Source: an uncultured Bacteroidaceae bacterium (GTDB lineage Bacteria; Bacteroidota; Bacteroidia; Bacteroidales; Bacteroidaceae). From it: a DNA stretch of 64,000 nt. The notes under the pieces were generated by a model. The model worked only from the letters and a program-made list of their open reading frames with translations. It was not told the DNA's origin and did not search any database. A program made the translations under genes and the position numbers. Below are positions 17,395 to 26,152 of the stretch, piece by piece; the first letter of the stretch is position 1, and the number at the start of each line of letters is the position of its first letter. Location of the stretch: positions 1 to 64,000 of the forward strand of contig CAKRYD010000014.1 of NCBI GenBank assembly GCA_934426255.1, given 5' to 3'.

Positions 17395-17490
17395 AGGGGT
17401 AAATGTGAGTTTTTATACGTTGTGGTTTATTTTCAGGCCTACCGGCAGTTGCCTTATGGATTTGTATTATCGGCAGGTCGGTAGGCAGTG

Positions 17491-17498
17491 CAAAGATA
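17491..17498 (-). promoter_or_regulatory. Putative promoter -7 box for the GH97-amidase-NamZ operon
   Basis: TATCTTTG on the minus strand matches TAnnTTTG, about 100 bases before the GH97 ATG. No good -33 element was found. This would drive all five leftward genes to 7919. Confidence 0.5.
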
Positions 17499-17518
17499 CT
17501 CAAAAGGGTAATAAAAAA

Positions 17519-17573
17519 GAAGGCTTTCAATTTAAATTTCGTGGGGAAGAAATTCAATTTGAAAGGCTTTCTT
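17519..17573 (-). terminator. Terminator-like inverted repeat after the AddB-like gene
   Basis: On the minus strand, a long imperfect stem (arms around TTTCAAATTGAATTTC and its near-complement, loop of about 8 bases) is followed by a run of T just before the GH97 promoter. It lies 28 bases after the nuclease stop codon. Confidence 0.6.
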
Positions 17574-17600
17574 TATTTATCCAATTGGAGCAGGAAAGGG

Positions 17601-20306
17601 TTAACGACTTTTGGAACCGCAAAGCAGGGCATATTTGCAGTGGTCGCATGCTTTCTTGCCGAAGGCAAAAGTGTATTCGGATGTCCGCATGCTTTTTATG
17701 GTCTGTTGCAACTGGCTTTTAAATGCTTCCAGCTTTTCCTCCGGTGACAGGTCGCTTATCCCGTTTTTGGCATTGCCAATAGTGACATATGGTGAAAGCT
17801 CTTTGCCGTAGAGCTTCTGCAGGTAATAGATGGCAGAAACCGGCGTTTCGTTTCGTGTAAGCCGGTAGAGCAGTTCGTAGAAAACAGTTTGCAATACATA
17901 GTTTTTTGTATTGTCGCTGAAAAGCTCTTCAATGCTTGCTGCTTTCATCTTTTCCTTTTTGTAAGCACCGGTTTTGTAGTCGATGATGCGTCTTTTCTCG
18001 ATGCCGTCTATCCGTGTAATATCCGTGCGGTCTATTTTCCCGTTGATACTTGTCAAACTATCTAAATCGGCTTTCAGCGATTCTTCGGCATGGACGAATG
18101 TAAGTCCGTTGCTTTTGGCAATGTAGGCATCATACTTTAAAAGATTAGACAGATAGTCTCTTATGACACCGGCTTCTATCTCGTGTTCGTCCTTGTTGTA
18201 GAGTTGATGGTCATTTTCGTTTTTTGTTGCCGGTGAAAAGCTGTGTGCGTCTTCATTGCTGACATATTCGAAAGCGTCAGCGATGTATGTTTCCAGCTTA
18301 ACAATATTGTCTGCCATGGCATACAGTTCGTTAGCATGCAGAGTGGCTTCAGGGAGTTTGCCGCGAAGGTCTTCGTAGATGTGTTCGGCGGCTCTGTGGA
18401 AAATACTGCCGAACGTGTTGGGCGGCAGCAGGTCGGATTGTTGCGGAATCTCTTTGATGCCAAGAATATAAGCGAAAAAGTACTTCATGGGGCAGTCTAT
18501 GTATTTCCCCAAAGCCGAAACGGATAGATTTAGCCTTCGGTTTTCCATTATCTGCCTAATAGTTTTGGCGTCAATGCCTTTTTCTTCGCGTTGGGCAACG
18601 ATGTTGCGCTCATTTAAGGTATAGCATTTTACAGGGATATCAGTCTCGGTAAGAATCTGTACCATGAACCGCGACATTTCTCCGCAGTGCTTTTCACCGT
18701 CGGTTGATTCGTTATAGACCAAAGTGACATGTTGCGAACGTTGCAGCAGCCGAAAGAAATTGTAGGCATAGACTTCGCTACGTTCATCGCCTGTCATGAT
18801 GTGATAGAACTTGCGCAAGTCGTAGGGTATAAATGAATGATCGGCACTCTTTTTGGGGACAATTCCGTCTCCGACGGAGAGCAACAGAAGTTGGTCGAAA
18901 TCAAGGTTGCGAGTTTCGAGCATTCCCATAATTTGCAGGCCGGCTGCCGGTTCTCCATGAAACGGAACCGACAGTGATGTGAGTACTTGCCGCAGCAGTC
19001 CCTGCAGTGTACGGCGTGTAACGGAAAGAGTGCCGTTGCCAACAAACGTCTTGAAACGGTTGACGGTGGTGAAGCATTGAAAGAAGGATTCGGCCGTAAG
19101 TTGTCCCAGCCATGATTGTTCGCCATGGCATTCCATCTCATTCTGTGCCTGCTGTTGAAGAGCCGATGACAATTTGTTGAGCAGTTCCAGGTTGTCGTTT
19201 GGGTTGGGTTGCTTTTCAGTTTCGCTTCGTGTAAAAAAATCTTCCACGAAAGCATAGGCCGGTGTGTGCGACATTGGAAAGCCTTTTGTGATGTTGACTT
19301 CCTGCACATCTTCAGGAAGGCTGTGAATTACGGGCTGCAGCAGGGTCTCGTCACAGAGAACGATGGCTGTTTGTTTTTCATCCGCACGCGTCAGGTTTTG
19401 TCGGAGCCAAGACGTGGCGTAGTGGGCCTGCGCGTTGTCGGACGAGGAGGCAACATACTCTATCGTAGTCCGTTGTGACAAGTTGTCGAAGAGGCTTTCG
19501 GGCAATTCGTTTGGAAACCGGTCGATGTTGCGTTCCATGTTTTTCCCAAAGGAGAACAATGCTCCTTTGCCTGTATACATGCGGTCGTAGTCCCAATAAA
19601 ATAATGCCTTACCGTCCGATTGTAGCAACTCGAACAATTTCCATTCTACGGGCAGCAACATGTTGAAGCCTACGAACGCATACTTGTCAAAACGTTCAGG
19701 TAAGATGAGCCGGTTTTGCTCCATTTTTTCAATGGCAAGGCGTTGCCGTGCTCCTTCATAGGCTTCTCCATCGGCTTCAAGCGTTTTGTTCAGCTCTTTA
19801 TAGATGTCGTAAAGATGCGCCCACAGATGCTCAAAGTCTTCTTTCAGCTGTCCGCTTCCCTTAAGTGTTTCGATGAAGGGACGCAATTGTTCGCGTTCTT
19901 CCGGTGACATGGTCTCTAATTGACGGGCGGCACTCCAGGAGCTGAAAATCTCGTGCGCATCAATCAAACTGCGGTCTATATCGGAAAAATCGGACAGTAG
20001 TTGCTCGCCCCAACCGTAGAAAAAATCAAGGGAGATGTGGGCATCTTGGATTTTTTCCTTGTAAATCTGATAAAGCAGGCATACTGAGCGGATATCGTCG
20101 GCGGGTTTTAAATCCGAAAGGGCATTAAAGAGCTCGCTTATCGTTAGATATTCGGGAGCCCAAACAGCGGTTTTTTCATTGTGGGCTATTAAATAGTCAT
20201 CGAAGAATATTCCTGCACGTTTGTTGGGGAATACCACAGCAATGCGGCTCAGGTCGTTTTGAAATTTGTTGCGAAGATCGTTGGCTACATGTTTGAGAAA
20301 TTGCAT
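17601..20306 (-). CDS. AddB-like PD-(D/E)XK nuclease with Fe-S cysteines
   Basis: This 901-residue protein matches the AddB subunit of AddAB helicase-nucleases, which process double-strand ends for recombination. The C-terminal nuclease has GKIDR and IIDYKTG (the D-x-K catalytic core, about 755-785). The four-cysteine iron-sulfur clamp is one Cys in YIDCPMKYF near 605 and Cys887, Cys890 and Cys896 in CDHCKYALLC. The N-terminal helicase-like half begins IAVVFPNKRAG and shows no clear Walker A lysine motif, so ATP-driven translocation is left to AddA. No AddA gene is adjacent, unlike many genomes where the pair is together. The neighbours are unrelated (GH97 and an alkyltransferase). Confidence 0.85.
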   Translation of the reverse strand: MQFLKHVANDLRNKFQNDLSRIAVVFPNKRAGIFFDDYLIAHNEKTAVWAPEYLTISELFNALSDLKPADDIRSVCLLYQIYKEKIQDAHISLDFFYGWGEQLLSDFSDIDRSLIDAHEIFSSWSAARQLETMSPEEREQLRPFIETLKGSGQLKEDFEHLWAHLYDIYKELNKTLEADGEAYEGARQRLAIEKMEQNRLILPERFDKYAFVGFNMLLPVEWKLFELLQSDGKALFYWDYDRMYTGKGALFSFGKNMERNIDRFPNELPESLFDNLSQRTTIEYVASSSDNAQAHYATSWLRQNLTRADEKQTAIVLCDETLLQPVIHSLPEDVQEVNITKGFPMSHTPAYAFVEDFFTRSETEKQPNPNDNLELLNKLSSALQQQAQNEMECHGEQSWLGQLTAESFFQCFTTVNRFKTFVGNGTLSVTRRTLQGLLRQVLTSLSVPFHGEPAAGLQIMGMLETRNLDFDQLLLLSVGDGIVPKKSADHSFIPYDLRKFYHIMTGDERSEVYAYNFFRLLQRSQHVTLVYNESTDGEKHCGEMSRFMVQILTETDIPVKCYTLNERNIVAQREEKGIDAKTIRQIMENRRLNLSVSALGKYIDCPMKYFFAYILGIKEIPQQSDLLPPNTFGSIFHRAAEHIYEDLRGKLPEATLHANELYAMADNIVKLETYIADAFEYVSNEDAHSFSPATKNENDHQLYNKDEHEIEAGVIRDYLSNLLKYDAYIAKSNGLTFVHAEESLKADLDSLTSINGKIDRTDITRIDGIEKRRIIDYKTGAYKKEKMKAASIEELFSDNTKNYVLQTVFYELLYRLTRNETPVSAIYYLQKLYGKELSPYVTIGNAKNGISDLSPEEKLEAFKSQLQQTIKSMRTSEYTFAFGKKACDHCKYALLCGSKSR

Positions 20307-20455
20307 ATACTTGTGGATTGGGCGTCTTTGTGAAATGGCTTTGGAAATCGGGAAAGCCGGTTACAGAATTATCTGTGAGGAAAGGTGCTTTCTGTATGCC
20401 GCGCTTCGATTCGATACAGCCGAACTATTTATTGTCTGTGAATTGTTTGCCAATA

Positions 20456-20463
20456 CAAAGATA
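20456..20463 (-). promoter_or_regulatory. Putative promoter -7 box for the AddB-like gene
   Basis: TATCTTTG on the minus strand fits TAnnTTTG. It lies 150 bases before the nuclease ATG, inside the 200-base gap after the alkyltransferase gene, so the nuclease is probably transcribed separately from the arg/pro operon. Confidence 0.5.
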
Positions 20464-20506
20464 TGGATTTTAGTCAAGAATAGAGTGAAACGTTCATTAA
20501 AACAAT

Positions 20507-20815
20507 TCATTGTAGTTTGAAGTTGCATTCTGTCATATTGACACAAGCATTGGTTTTGAAAACAACTCCTTCCGATTCGAGCAGCCGGCGTTGCTCCGTA
20601 AAACCCGGAGCCAGGCGTCCTTGACTGTTTACAACGCGATGGCAGGGTAGATGAAGCGATTCGGATGCCTCACGCAAAACCCGCCCTACAAGACGTGAAT
20701 TTTGAGGCCTGCCAATGAGCCAGGCAATTTGTCCGTAGGTCAGAACTTTTCCTGCTGGGATTTCCGACACAATGTTGAAAACCTCTTTGCGAAAAGATTC
20801 GATGTTGGGCTTCAT
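20507..20815 (-). CDS. Single-domain methylguanine-DNA methyltransferase-family protein
   Basis: The 102 residues correspond only to the C-terminal DNA-binding and active-site domain of Ogt/MGMT: helix-turn-helix (IPAGKVLTYGQIAWLIGRP), an arginine-finger region (SRLVGRVLR) and the reactive site LPCHRVV. Alkyltransferase-like (ATL) proteins of this length usually have Trp or Ala instead of the Cys. Here the acceptor Cys is kept, so methyl transfer remains possible although the N-terminal domain is absent. The ATG at 20815 is preferred; a TTG 27 bases upstream is an alternative. It lies 57 bases after proA and may be read through from that operon. Confidence 0.85.
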   Translation of the reverse strand: MKPNIESFRKEVFNIVSEIPAGKVLTYGQIAWLIGRPQNSRLVGRVLREASESLHLPCHRVVNSQGRLAPGFTEQRRLLESEGVVFKTNACVNMTECNFKLQ

Positions 20816-20872
20816 TGTTTCAGACCAAAGCGAAATGGTCAATGTTTATTTTGAGCGAATGTCTATATGAAA

Positions 20873-22120
20873 TCAGACCGGACGCGTCTGACCGTGTCCG
20901 GTGATGAGCCATTTATAGGTTGTGATTTCTTCTAATCCCATCGGACCGCGTGCTCCCAGCTTTTGGGTGCTGATACCTATTTCAGCACCCAGGCCGAATT
21001 GTCCGCCGTCGGTAAAACTGGTCGGTGCATTTACGTAGACACAGGCCGCATCAACCATGGTTTGAAAAACGCGAGCCCGGTCTTTGTTTTCGGTAATGAT
21101 ACATTCGCTGTGTCCGGAACCATATCGGGCAATATGTGACAAGGCTTCTTCTAAACTGTTTACCGTCCGGATGTCCATGCGCAGTGACATATATTCTGTG
21201 CCGTAGCTTTCTTTGTCGGCCTGATGGAGCAGGCTGGCAGGATAATTGCATTGCAAAGCATTATAGGCGGGCTCGTCAGCGAAAAGTTCTACTTGCTTTT
21301 GAGAAAGTAAAGAACACAGTTCCGGTAAATCGGGCAGGCGCTTACGATGGATGATGAGGCAATCAAGGGCATTGCATACGGATGGACGGCGTGTCTTGGC
21401 ATTCAGTATGATTTGTTTCCCGATATTATTGTCTCCGTATTCATCAAAATAGGTGTTTACGACTCCGGCACCAGTTTCGATGCAGGGCACTTTTGCCTCT
21501 TCTCTGACAAAACGGATGAGTCGGCTGCTGCCGCGCGGAATGATGAGGTCAACGTACTGTGTGGCATGCAACAGCTCGGCTGCAGCTTCATGAGTAGCCG
21601 GAAGAAGCTGCACAACGTTGCGATCAATTCCTTGTTCTTCGAGTACGCTGTGAATCAGTTCTACAGCGGCAAGATTGGTATTGTTTGCATCTTTACCTCC
21701 TTTTAGAATACAGGCATTGCCGCTTTTAAAGCAGAGCGAGAATACGTCGAAAGTGACGTTGGGACGCGCTTCATAAATGATTCCAATGACTCCAAAAGGA
21801 ACGCTGACACGTTGCAGGTGCAACCCGTTGTCAAGGATTTTGTCGGATATTAGGCGGCCGAGTGGTGACGGCAGTGTGCTTACGTGACGCATGTCGGAAG
21901 CAATGCCTGACAAGCGTTTTTCGGTTAGTTGCAACCTATCATACAACGGATTGTCCTTGTCCATTTGCTTTAGGTCGGAAGAGTTGGCGGCGAGCAGTTC
22001 GGTCTGATGCGCTTCGATGGCGTCGGCAACGGCGACTAATATTTTTGAACGGCGTGCATCATCAATAAGAGCCAAGTTGACTGAAGCTGATTTGACAGAC
22101 GAAAAGATTTGTTCGAGCAT
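20873..22120 (-). CDS. proA: Glutamate-5-semialdehyde dehydrogenase (gamma-glutamyl phosphate reductase)
   Basis: ProA reduces gamma-glutamyl phosphate with NADPH to glutamate-5-semialdehyde, the second step of proline synthesis. The 415 residues are full length for the family. Visible signatures include VPFGVIGIIYEARPNVT, FKSGNACILKGGKDA, the catalytic cysteine in TRRPSVCNALDCL and the C-terminal FGLGAEIGISTQKLGARGPMGL. The gene begins 26 bases after proB and is the last biosynthetic gene of the arg/pro operon. ProA and ProB often act as a complex to protect the labile acyl phosphate. Confidence 0.97.
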   Translation of the reverse strand: MLEQIFSSVKSASVNLALIDDARRSKILVAVADAIEAHQTELLAANSSDLKQMDKDNPLYDRLQLTEKRLSGIASDMRHVSTLPSPLGRLISDKILDNGLHLQRVSVPFGVIGIIYEARPNVTFDVFSLCFKSGNACILKGGKDANNTNLAAVELIHSVLEEQGIDRNVVQLLPATHEAAAELLHATQYVDLIIPRGSSRLIRFVREEAKVPCIETGAGVVNTYFDEYGDNNIGKQIILNAKTRRPSVCNALDCLIIHRKRLPDLPELCSLLSQKQVELFADEPAYNALQCNYPASLLHQADKESYGTEYMSLRMDIRTVNSLEEALSHIARYGSGHSECIITENKDRARVFQTMVDAACVYVNAPTSFTDGGQFGLGAEIGISTQKLGARGPMGLEEITTYKWLITGHGQTRPV

Positions 22121-22146
22121 GGAATGGTAGGGATGAGAAGGTAAGA

Positions 22147-23241
22147 TTATTTGACGTTGGTGTCGTTTAATAGGAACAAGTAATCGTAGTGTATCAATGG
22201 CTTCTGGTTATGTCGGCCTATCAATTGTCGTGCTTCTTTAGCATCATATCCGGAACGCCCTAAGGCTATTTCTGTTTGATTTTCGTCGACAATGCTGACA
22301 ATATCGCCTTCTTCAAAATCACCATCAATGGCCGTTGTCCCGACCAACAGCAGACTGTTTGCCCTGCGGTTATTGAGCAGGGCTTCGGCTGCTTTGTGAT
22401 TAATGTGGATGACTCCTTTAGAAAAACCGGCACTATGGGCAATCCATTTCTTGACGCTTGAAATGGCATCCGGATTAGGCAGAAACTCTGTGTGAAGCGT
22501 TTCTGCCGGTTTCGTAAGAAGATGAATCAGAATGTCGGGTGTCTTCCCGTTGGCAATAAAGACTCGAATGCCTTCGGAGGCGACCTTGCGTGCAATTCGG
22601 CATTTGGTAATCATTCCGCCACGTCCAAAGCCGCTTTTTTCGGATTGGATATAGTCCGTCAGGTCTGCATTTGGATGTAATTCACGTATGACGCTACATG
22701 ACGGGTCTGAAGGTGAACCGTTGTAGATGCCGTCTACGTTGCTTAGTATGATGAGGCTCTCAGCACCAATCATGCTTGCAATAAGCCCTGACAACTCATC
22801 GTTGTCGGTAAACATGAGCTCGGTGACGCTCACCGTGTCGTTCTCATTGACTATTGGAATGATTCCGTTTTGAAGCATCACAGTCATGCAACTTCTTTGG
22901 TTTAAATATTCGCGGCGAGTGCTGAAATTTTCTTTCATCGTAAGAATCTGCCCGATTTTCAACCCATGTTCACGAAAGAAGTCATAGTATAAGTTAAGTA
23001 GCTTTACCTGGCCTATGGCTGAGTAAAGTTGCCTTTGTTCAACGCTGTCTAATTTATGATTGACTTTTATTTCGCTTCTCCCGCTTGCGATGGCTCCGCT
23101 TGAAACAAGTACCACTTCATATTTTAGGGAGCGGAGCATGGCAATTTGGTCAACCAAAGCTGACATTTGTGTGACATCAAGAGTTCCATTGGGACGGGTC
23201 AGAACATTGCTTCCAACCTTTACAACGATGCGATGTTTCAT
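22147..23241 (-). CDS. proB: Glutamate 5-kinase
   Basis: ProB phosphorylates glutamate at the gamma carboxylate and is normally feedback-inhibited by proline. The 364-residue protein has the amino-acid kinase fold with VVKVGSNVLT at the start, VVLVSSGAIASG and NENDTVSVTELMFTDNDELSGLIA. It ends in a PUA domain (about 275-360, with GRSGYDAKEARQLIG), the usual two-domain form. It is 6 bases downstream of proC and 26 bases upstream of proA. Confidence 0.97.
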   Translation of the reverse strand: MKHRIVVKVGSNVLTRPNGTLDVTQMSALVDQIAMLRSLKYEVVLVSSGAIASGRSEIKVNHKLDSVEQRQLYSAIGQVKLLNLYYDFFREHGLKIGQILTMKENFSTRREYLNQRSCMTVMLQNGIIPIVNENDTVSVTELMFTDNDELSGLIASMIGAESLIILSNVDGIYNGSPSDPSCSVIRELHPNADLTDYIQSEKSGFGRGGMITKCRIARKVASEGIRVFIANGKTPDILIHLLTKPAETLHTEFLPNPDAISSVKKWIAHSAGFSKGVIHINHKAAEALLNNRRANSLLLVGTTAIDGDFEEGDIVSIVDENQTEIALGRSGYDAKEARQLIGRHNQKPLIHYDYLFLLNDTNVK

Positions 23242-23247
23242 GCTTCT

Positions 23248-24033
23248 TTATAGGCCGGCCTTTAAGCCGCGGATGACAGCACTGGTGAAGCCGGCGTTTT
23301 CCATTTCGTTGAGGCCGCGTATGGTAACGCCGCCCGGTGTAGTAACTTTGTCTATTTCTGCTTCAGGGTGGTTGCCATTGGCTTGTAGCAGTTCGATGGC
23401 TCCTTTTACGGTCTGTAGAACTATGGCTTTTGCATCGTTTGGGTAAAAACCAAGTTCTACACCGCCTTCTGATGCGGCGCGTACATAACGCATGGCATAA
23501 GCAAGGCCACATGAAGCTAAGGTGGTACCTGCGGCTAAAAGCTTTTCTTCAACAATGATGGAACGTCCCATTCCATCGAAGAGGGATTTTATCAATGCTG
23601 TTTGTTCTTTTTCGGCTTTTGCCGGAACAATAAAAGTCATGCTGTTGAGTTGAGAAATGGCAATGTTAGGGATGGCCAAGAAAAATGAAGGAATCTTTTT
23701 TTCTTCATTTTCTAACCAGGTCTTAATGTCTTCTGATTTTATGCCGGCAGCTGTAATGACCAATATTTGATGGGCATAGTCGAGAAGAGGGCTGATTTCT
23801 CGCAAAATAGTCTCAACCAACCATGGCTTTACAAAAACCATAATGACATCAGCTCCTTTTATGACTTCTTTGTTGTCTATAAAGGTTTGTACTCCAATAC
23901 TATCAAACGGTTGAAGCTTCTGGGAGGAAGGGTCTGAGATGCGGAGCTCTTTTGCTTGGCAGATATTTGATTTTAAAAGTCCATGAGCTGTGGCTCCTCC
24001 CATGTTGCCTGCTCCAATGACGGAAATATTCAT
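23248..24033 (-). CDS. proC: Pyrroline-5-carboxylate reductase
   Basis: ProC catalyses the last step of proline synthesis, reducing pyrroline-5-carboxylate with NAD(P)H. The 261 residues begin with the Rossmann motif VIGAGNMGGATAHG and end with the family signature TPGGVTIRGLNEME. The ATG at 24033 overlaps the argD stop in an ATGA arrangement, so translational coupling is likely. An upstream extension of 36 codons lies wholly inside argD and was not accepted. Placement between argD and proB links the ornithine and proline branches that both start from glutamate. Confidence 0.95.
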   Translation of the reverse strand: MNISVIGAGNMGGATAHGLLKSNICQAKELRISDPSSQKLQPFDSIGVQTFIDNKEVIKGADVIMVFVKPWLVETILREISPLLDYAHQILVITAAGIKSEDIKTWLENEEKKIPSFFLAIPNIAISQLNSMTFIVPAKAEKEQTALIKSLFDGMGRSIIVEEKLLAAGTTLASCGLAYAMRYVRAASEGGVELGFYPNDAKAIVLQTVKGAIELLQANGNHPEAEIDKVTTPGGVTIRGLNEMENAGFTSAVIRGLKAGL

Positions 24034-25166
24034 AATAATGTCCTGCTGAGTTTGTCTATGAAGATGTCGGCATATTCTTTTGTAAAACATAGTGGTGGAA
24101 GCAGACGCAATATGTTTGTTCCTGATGCCCCTGTGAAGCAATGCTCTTTGTAGACTAAGGCTTCGCGAATAGGCTTGATGGGGACGTTGAATTCAATCCC
24201 AATCATTAGGCCGCGGCCACGTACATCTGTGATTTGAGAATGTTTTTTTGAAAGATCCTTCAAACGGCTAATGAGATAGTTGCCTACAGTTGCAGCATTA
24301 TTGATGAGCTGCTCTTGCTCTATGACATCCAATACGGCCAAGGCTGCGGCGCATCCCAGGTGGTTGCCACCGAAAGTAGTACCTAATTGCCCGTAAACGG
24401 GTTTATATTCCGGAGAGATAAGGACTGCAGCCATGGGAAAACCATTGCCTATACCTTTTGCTATGGAAATTAAATCTGGGCGAATTCCTAAATGCTGATG
24501 TGCAAAGAATTTGCCACTGCGTCCGTATCCACATTGTATTTCATCACAAATCAAAGCCGTACCATACTTTTTACATGCCTTTTCCAAGCCTTGGGCAAAT
24601 TCTGCTGTGGCCAATCGAATGCCGCCTACACCTTGTATACATTCTAAAATGCAGGCGCATACATCTCCTTTAGAAATTTCGTGTTCCCAGGTGGCCAAAT
24701 CATTCAATGGAAGATAAGTAACGTGGTGGTTATTGTTGATAGGAGCGATGATTTTGGGATTGTTTGTTGCTTCTACAGCCAATGAAGTTCTTCCGTGGAA
24801 AGCTTTTTCTGCTGAAAGTATACGAGTGCGTCCATTTTTGAAAGAAGCTAATTTCAAGCAATTCTCGTTGGCTTCTGCACCACTGTTGATGAGAAAAAGC
24901 TGATAGTCATCATAACCACATGCTTTTCCCAAACGTTCAGCTAATTCTCTTTGTAGCGGATTGACGACGGAATTAGAATAGAACCCAATAGAGTGCAACT
25001 GTTGAGTCATTCTTTCTATGTAATGAGGATGGCAATGCCCAATAGAAATAACGGCATGCCCACCGTAGAGATCTAAGTATTCTTGCCCAGTGTTATCCCA
25101 AACTTTGCATCCCATTCCTTTTGTGATAGTTACGTCAAAAAGGGGATAAACGTCAAATAATTTCAT
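24030..25166 (-). CDS. argD: Acetylornithine (or succinylornithine) aminotransferase
   Basis: ArgD transfers an amino group from glutamate to N-acylglutamate semialdehyde, giving N-acylornithine. The 378-residue class III aminotransferase shows GGHAVISIGHCHP, the FINSGAEANENCLKLA-like phosphate-binding segment, AFHGRTSLAVEAT, the DEIQCGYGRSG block and the PLP lysine in SIAKGIGNGFPMAAV. In Bacteroides the natural acyl group has been reported as succinyl rather than acetyl, so the physiological substrate may be N-succinylornithine; sequence alone does not decide. It lies 11 bases after argC and overlaps proC. Confidence 0.93.
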   Translation of the reverse strand: MKLFDVYPLFDVTITKGMGCKVWDNTGQEYLDLYGGHAVISIGHCHPHYIERMTQQLHSIGFYSNSVVNPLQRELAERLGKACGYDDYQLFLINSGAEANENCLKLASFKNGRTRILSAEKAFHGRTSLAVEATNNPKIIAPINNNHHVTYLPLNDLATWEHEISKGDVCACILECIQGVGGIRLATAEFAQGLEKACKKYGTALICDEIQCGYGRSGKFFAHQHLGIRPDLISIAKGIGNGFPMAAVLISPEYKPVYGQLGTTFGGNHLGCAAALAVLDVIEQEQLINNAATVGNYLISRLKDLSKKHSQITDVRGRGLMIGIEFNVPIKPIREALVYKEHCFTGASGTNILRLLPPLCFTKEYADIFIDKLSRTLL

Positions 25167-25177
25167 GAGAGTAATGT

Positions 25178-26146
25178 TTAAAAACCGATGGCTTTAAGGT
25201 GAAGTCCTTCATCTTCGCTTCGGCCAAATAGTAAGTTCATGTTTTCTACGGCTTGACCAGCAGCTCCTTTCAGTAAATTGTCGATGCAAGTCGTTATCAA
25301 TAACTTGTTATCAATACGCTTTGCGTGAACTAAACATTTGTTTGTGTTTACGACTTGTTTCATGTCTATGTCATTTGTGACATAATGAGTAAAAGGACTG
25401 TCTGAGTAAAAGTCTGTATAAATATCATCAATTTCTTCTTGCGTAGTATCCGAATAAATCATTTCTGTAGCAAAGATTCCTCTTGGGAAGTCACCTCTAT
25501 AAGGCAAGAACTCGATGTTTCCGCTAAATTGTGGATCAAGCTGGCAAATTGATTGCTTTATTTCTGGTACATGTTGATGGTGAAAAGCTTTATAAATGCT
25601 GATATTTCCACTTCTCCAACTGAAATGTGTTTTAGCAGTGGGCTTTACTCCTGCTCCTGTACTTCCTGTTATGGCATTGACATAGACATTCCCTTTTAAA
25701 AGATTTGTTGCTGCTAAAGGAAGCAATCCCAATTGAATGCATGTAGCAAAGCATCCCGGATTGGCAATATGCTGTGCATTGCGAATCTTGTTACGTTGTA
25801 GTTCCGGTAGCCCATAGACGAAATCATTTCCTTCTGCTTTTAGACGGAAGTCTTGTGCAAAGTCAATGATTTTTACATGAGCAGGAATATGGTGCTCTTT
25901 GAGAAAAACTTCACTTTTCCCATGCCCAAAACAGAAAAATACTACATCTACATTGTCGAAAGGCAGTTCTGAAGTGAACCGCAAATCAGTTTCTCCATAG
26001 AGACCTTCATGTACGTCTGCTACCATGCTACCGGCATTGCTCTCGCTGTTTACGAAAACAATTTCCGTGTTTGGGTGGTTAACGAGAATGCGTATTAATT
26101 CACCTCCTGTGTAGCCGGCTCCACCTAAAATTCCAACTTTAATCAT
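25178..26146 (-). CDS. argC: N-acetyl(or succinyl)-gamma-glutamyl-phosphate reductase
   Basis: ArgC reduces N-acylglutamyl phosphate to the semialdehyde. The protein has 322 residues. The NADP-binding motif GILGGAGYTGGELIR is at the N-terminus, the catalytic cysteine is in IANPGCFATCIQLGLLPL, and a conserved histidine lies in FSWRSGNISIYKAFHHQHVPEI. This matches the shorter class of ArgC. It starts 6 bases after argG. The preceding kinase step (ArgB) is not encoded in the window. Confidence 0.95.
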   Translation of the reverse strand: MIKVGILGGAGYTGGELIRILVNHPNTEIVFVNSESNAGSMVADVHEGLYGETDLRFTSELPFDNVDVVFFCFGHGKSEVFLKEHHIPAHVKIIDFAQDFRLKAEGNDFVYGLPELQRNKIRNAQHIANPGCFATCIQLGLLPLAATNLLKGNVYVNAITGSTGAGVKPTAKTHFSWRSGNISIYKAFHHQHVPEIKQSICQLDPQFSGNIEFLPYRGDFPRGIFATEMIYSDTTQEEIDDIYTDFYSDSPFTHYVTNDIDMKQVVNTNKCLVHAKRIDNKLLITTCIDNLLKGAAGQAVENMNLLFGRSEDEGLHLKAIGF

Positions 26147-26152
26147 GGTAGA

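Noticed and set aside
24034..24141. Longer start for proC
   Set aside because: The extension lies entirely inside argD and lacks family similarity; the ATGA overlap start is normal for coupled genes.
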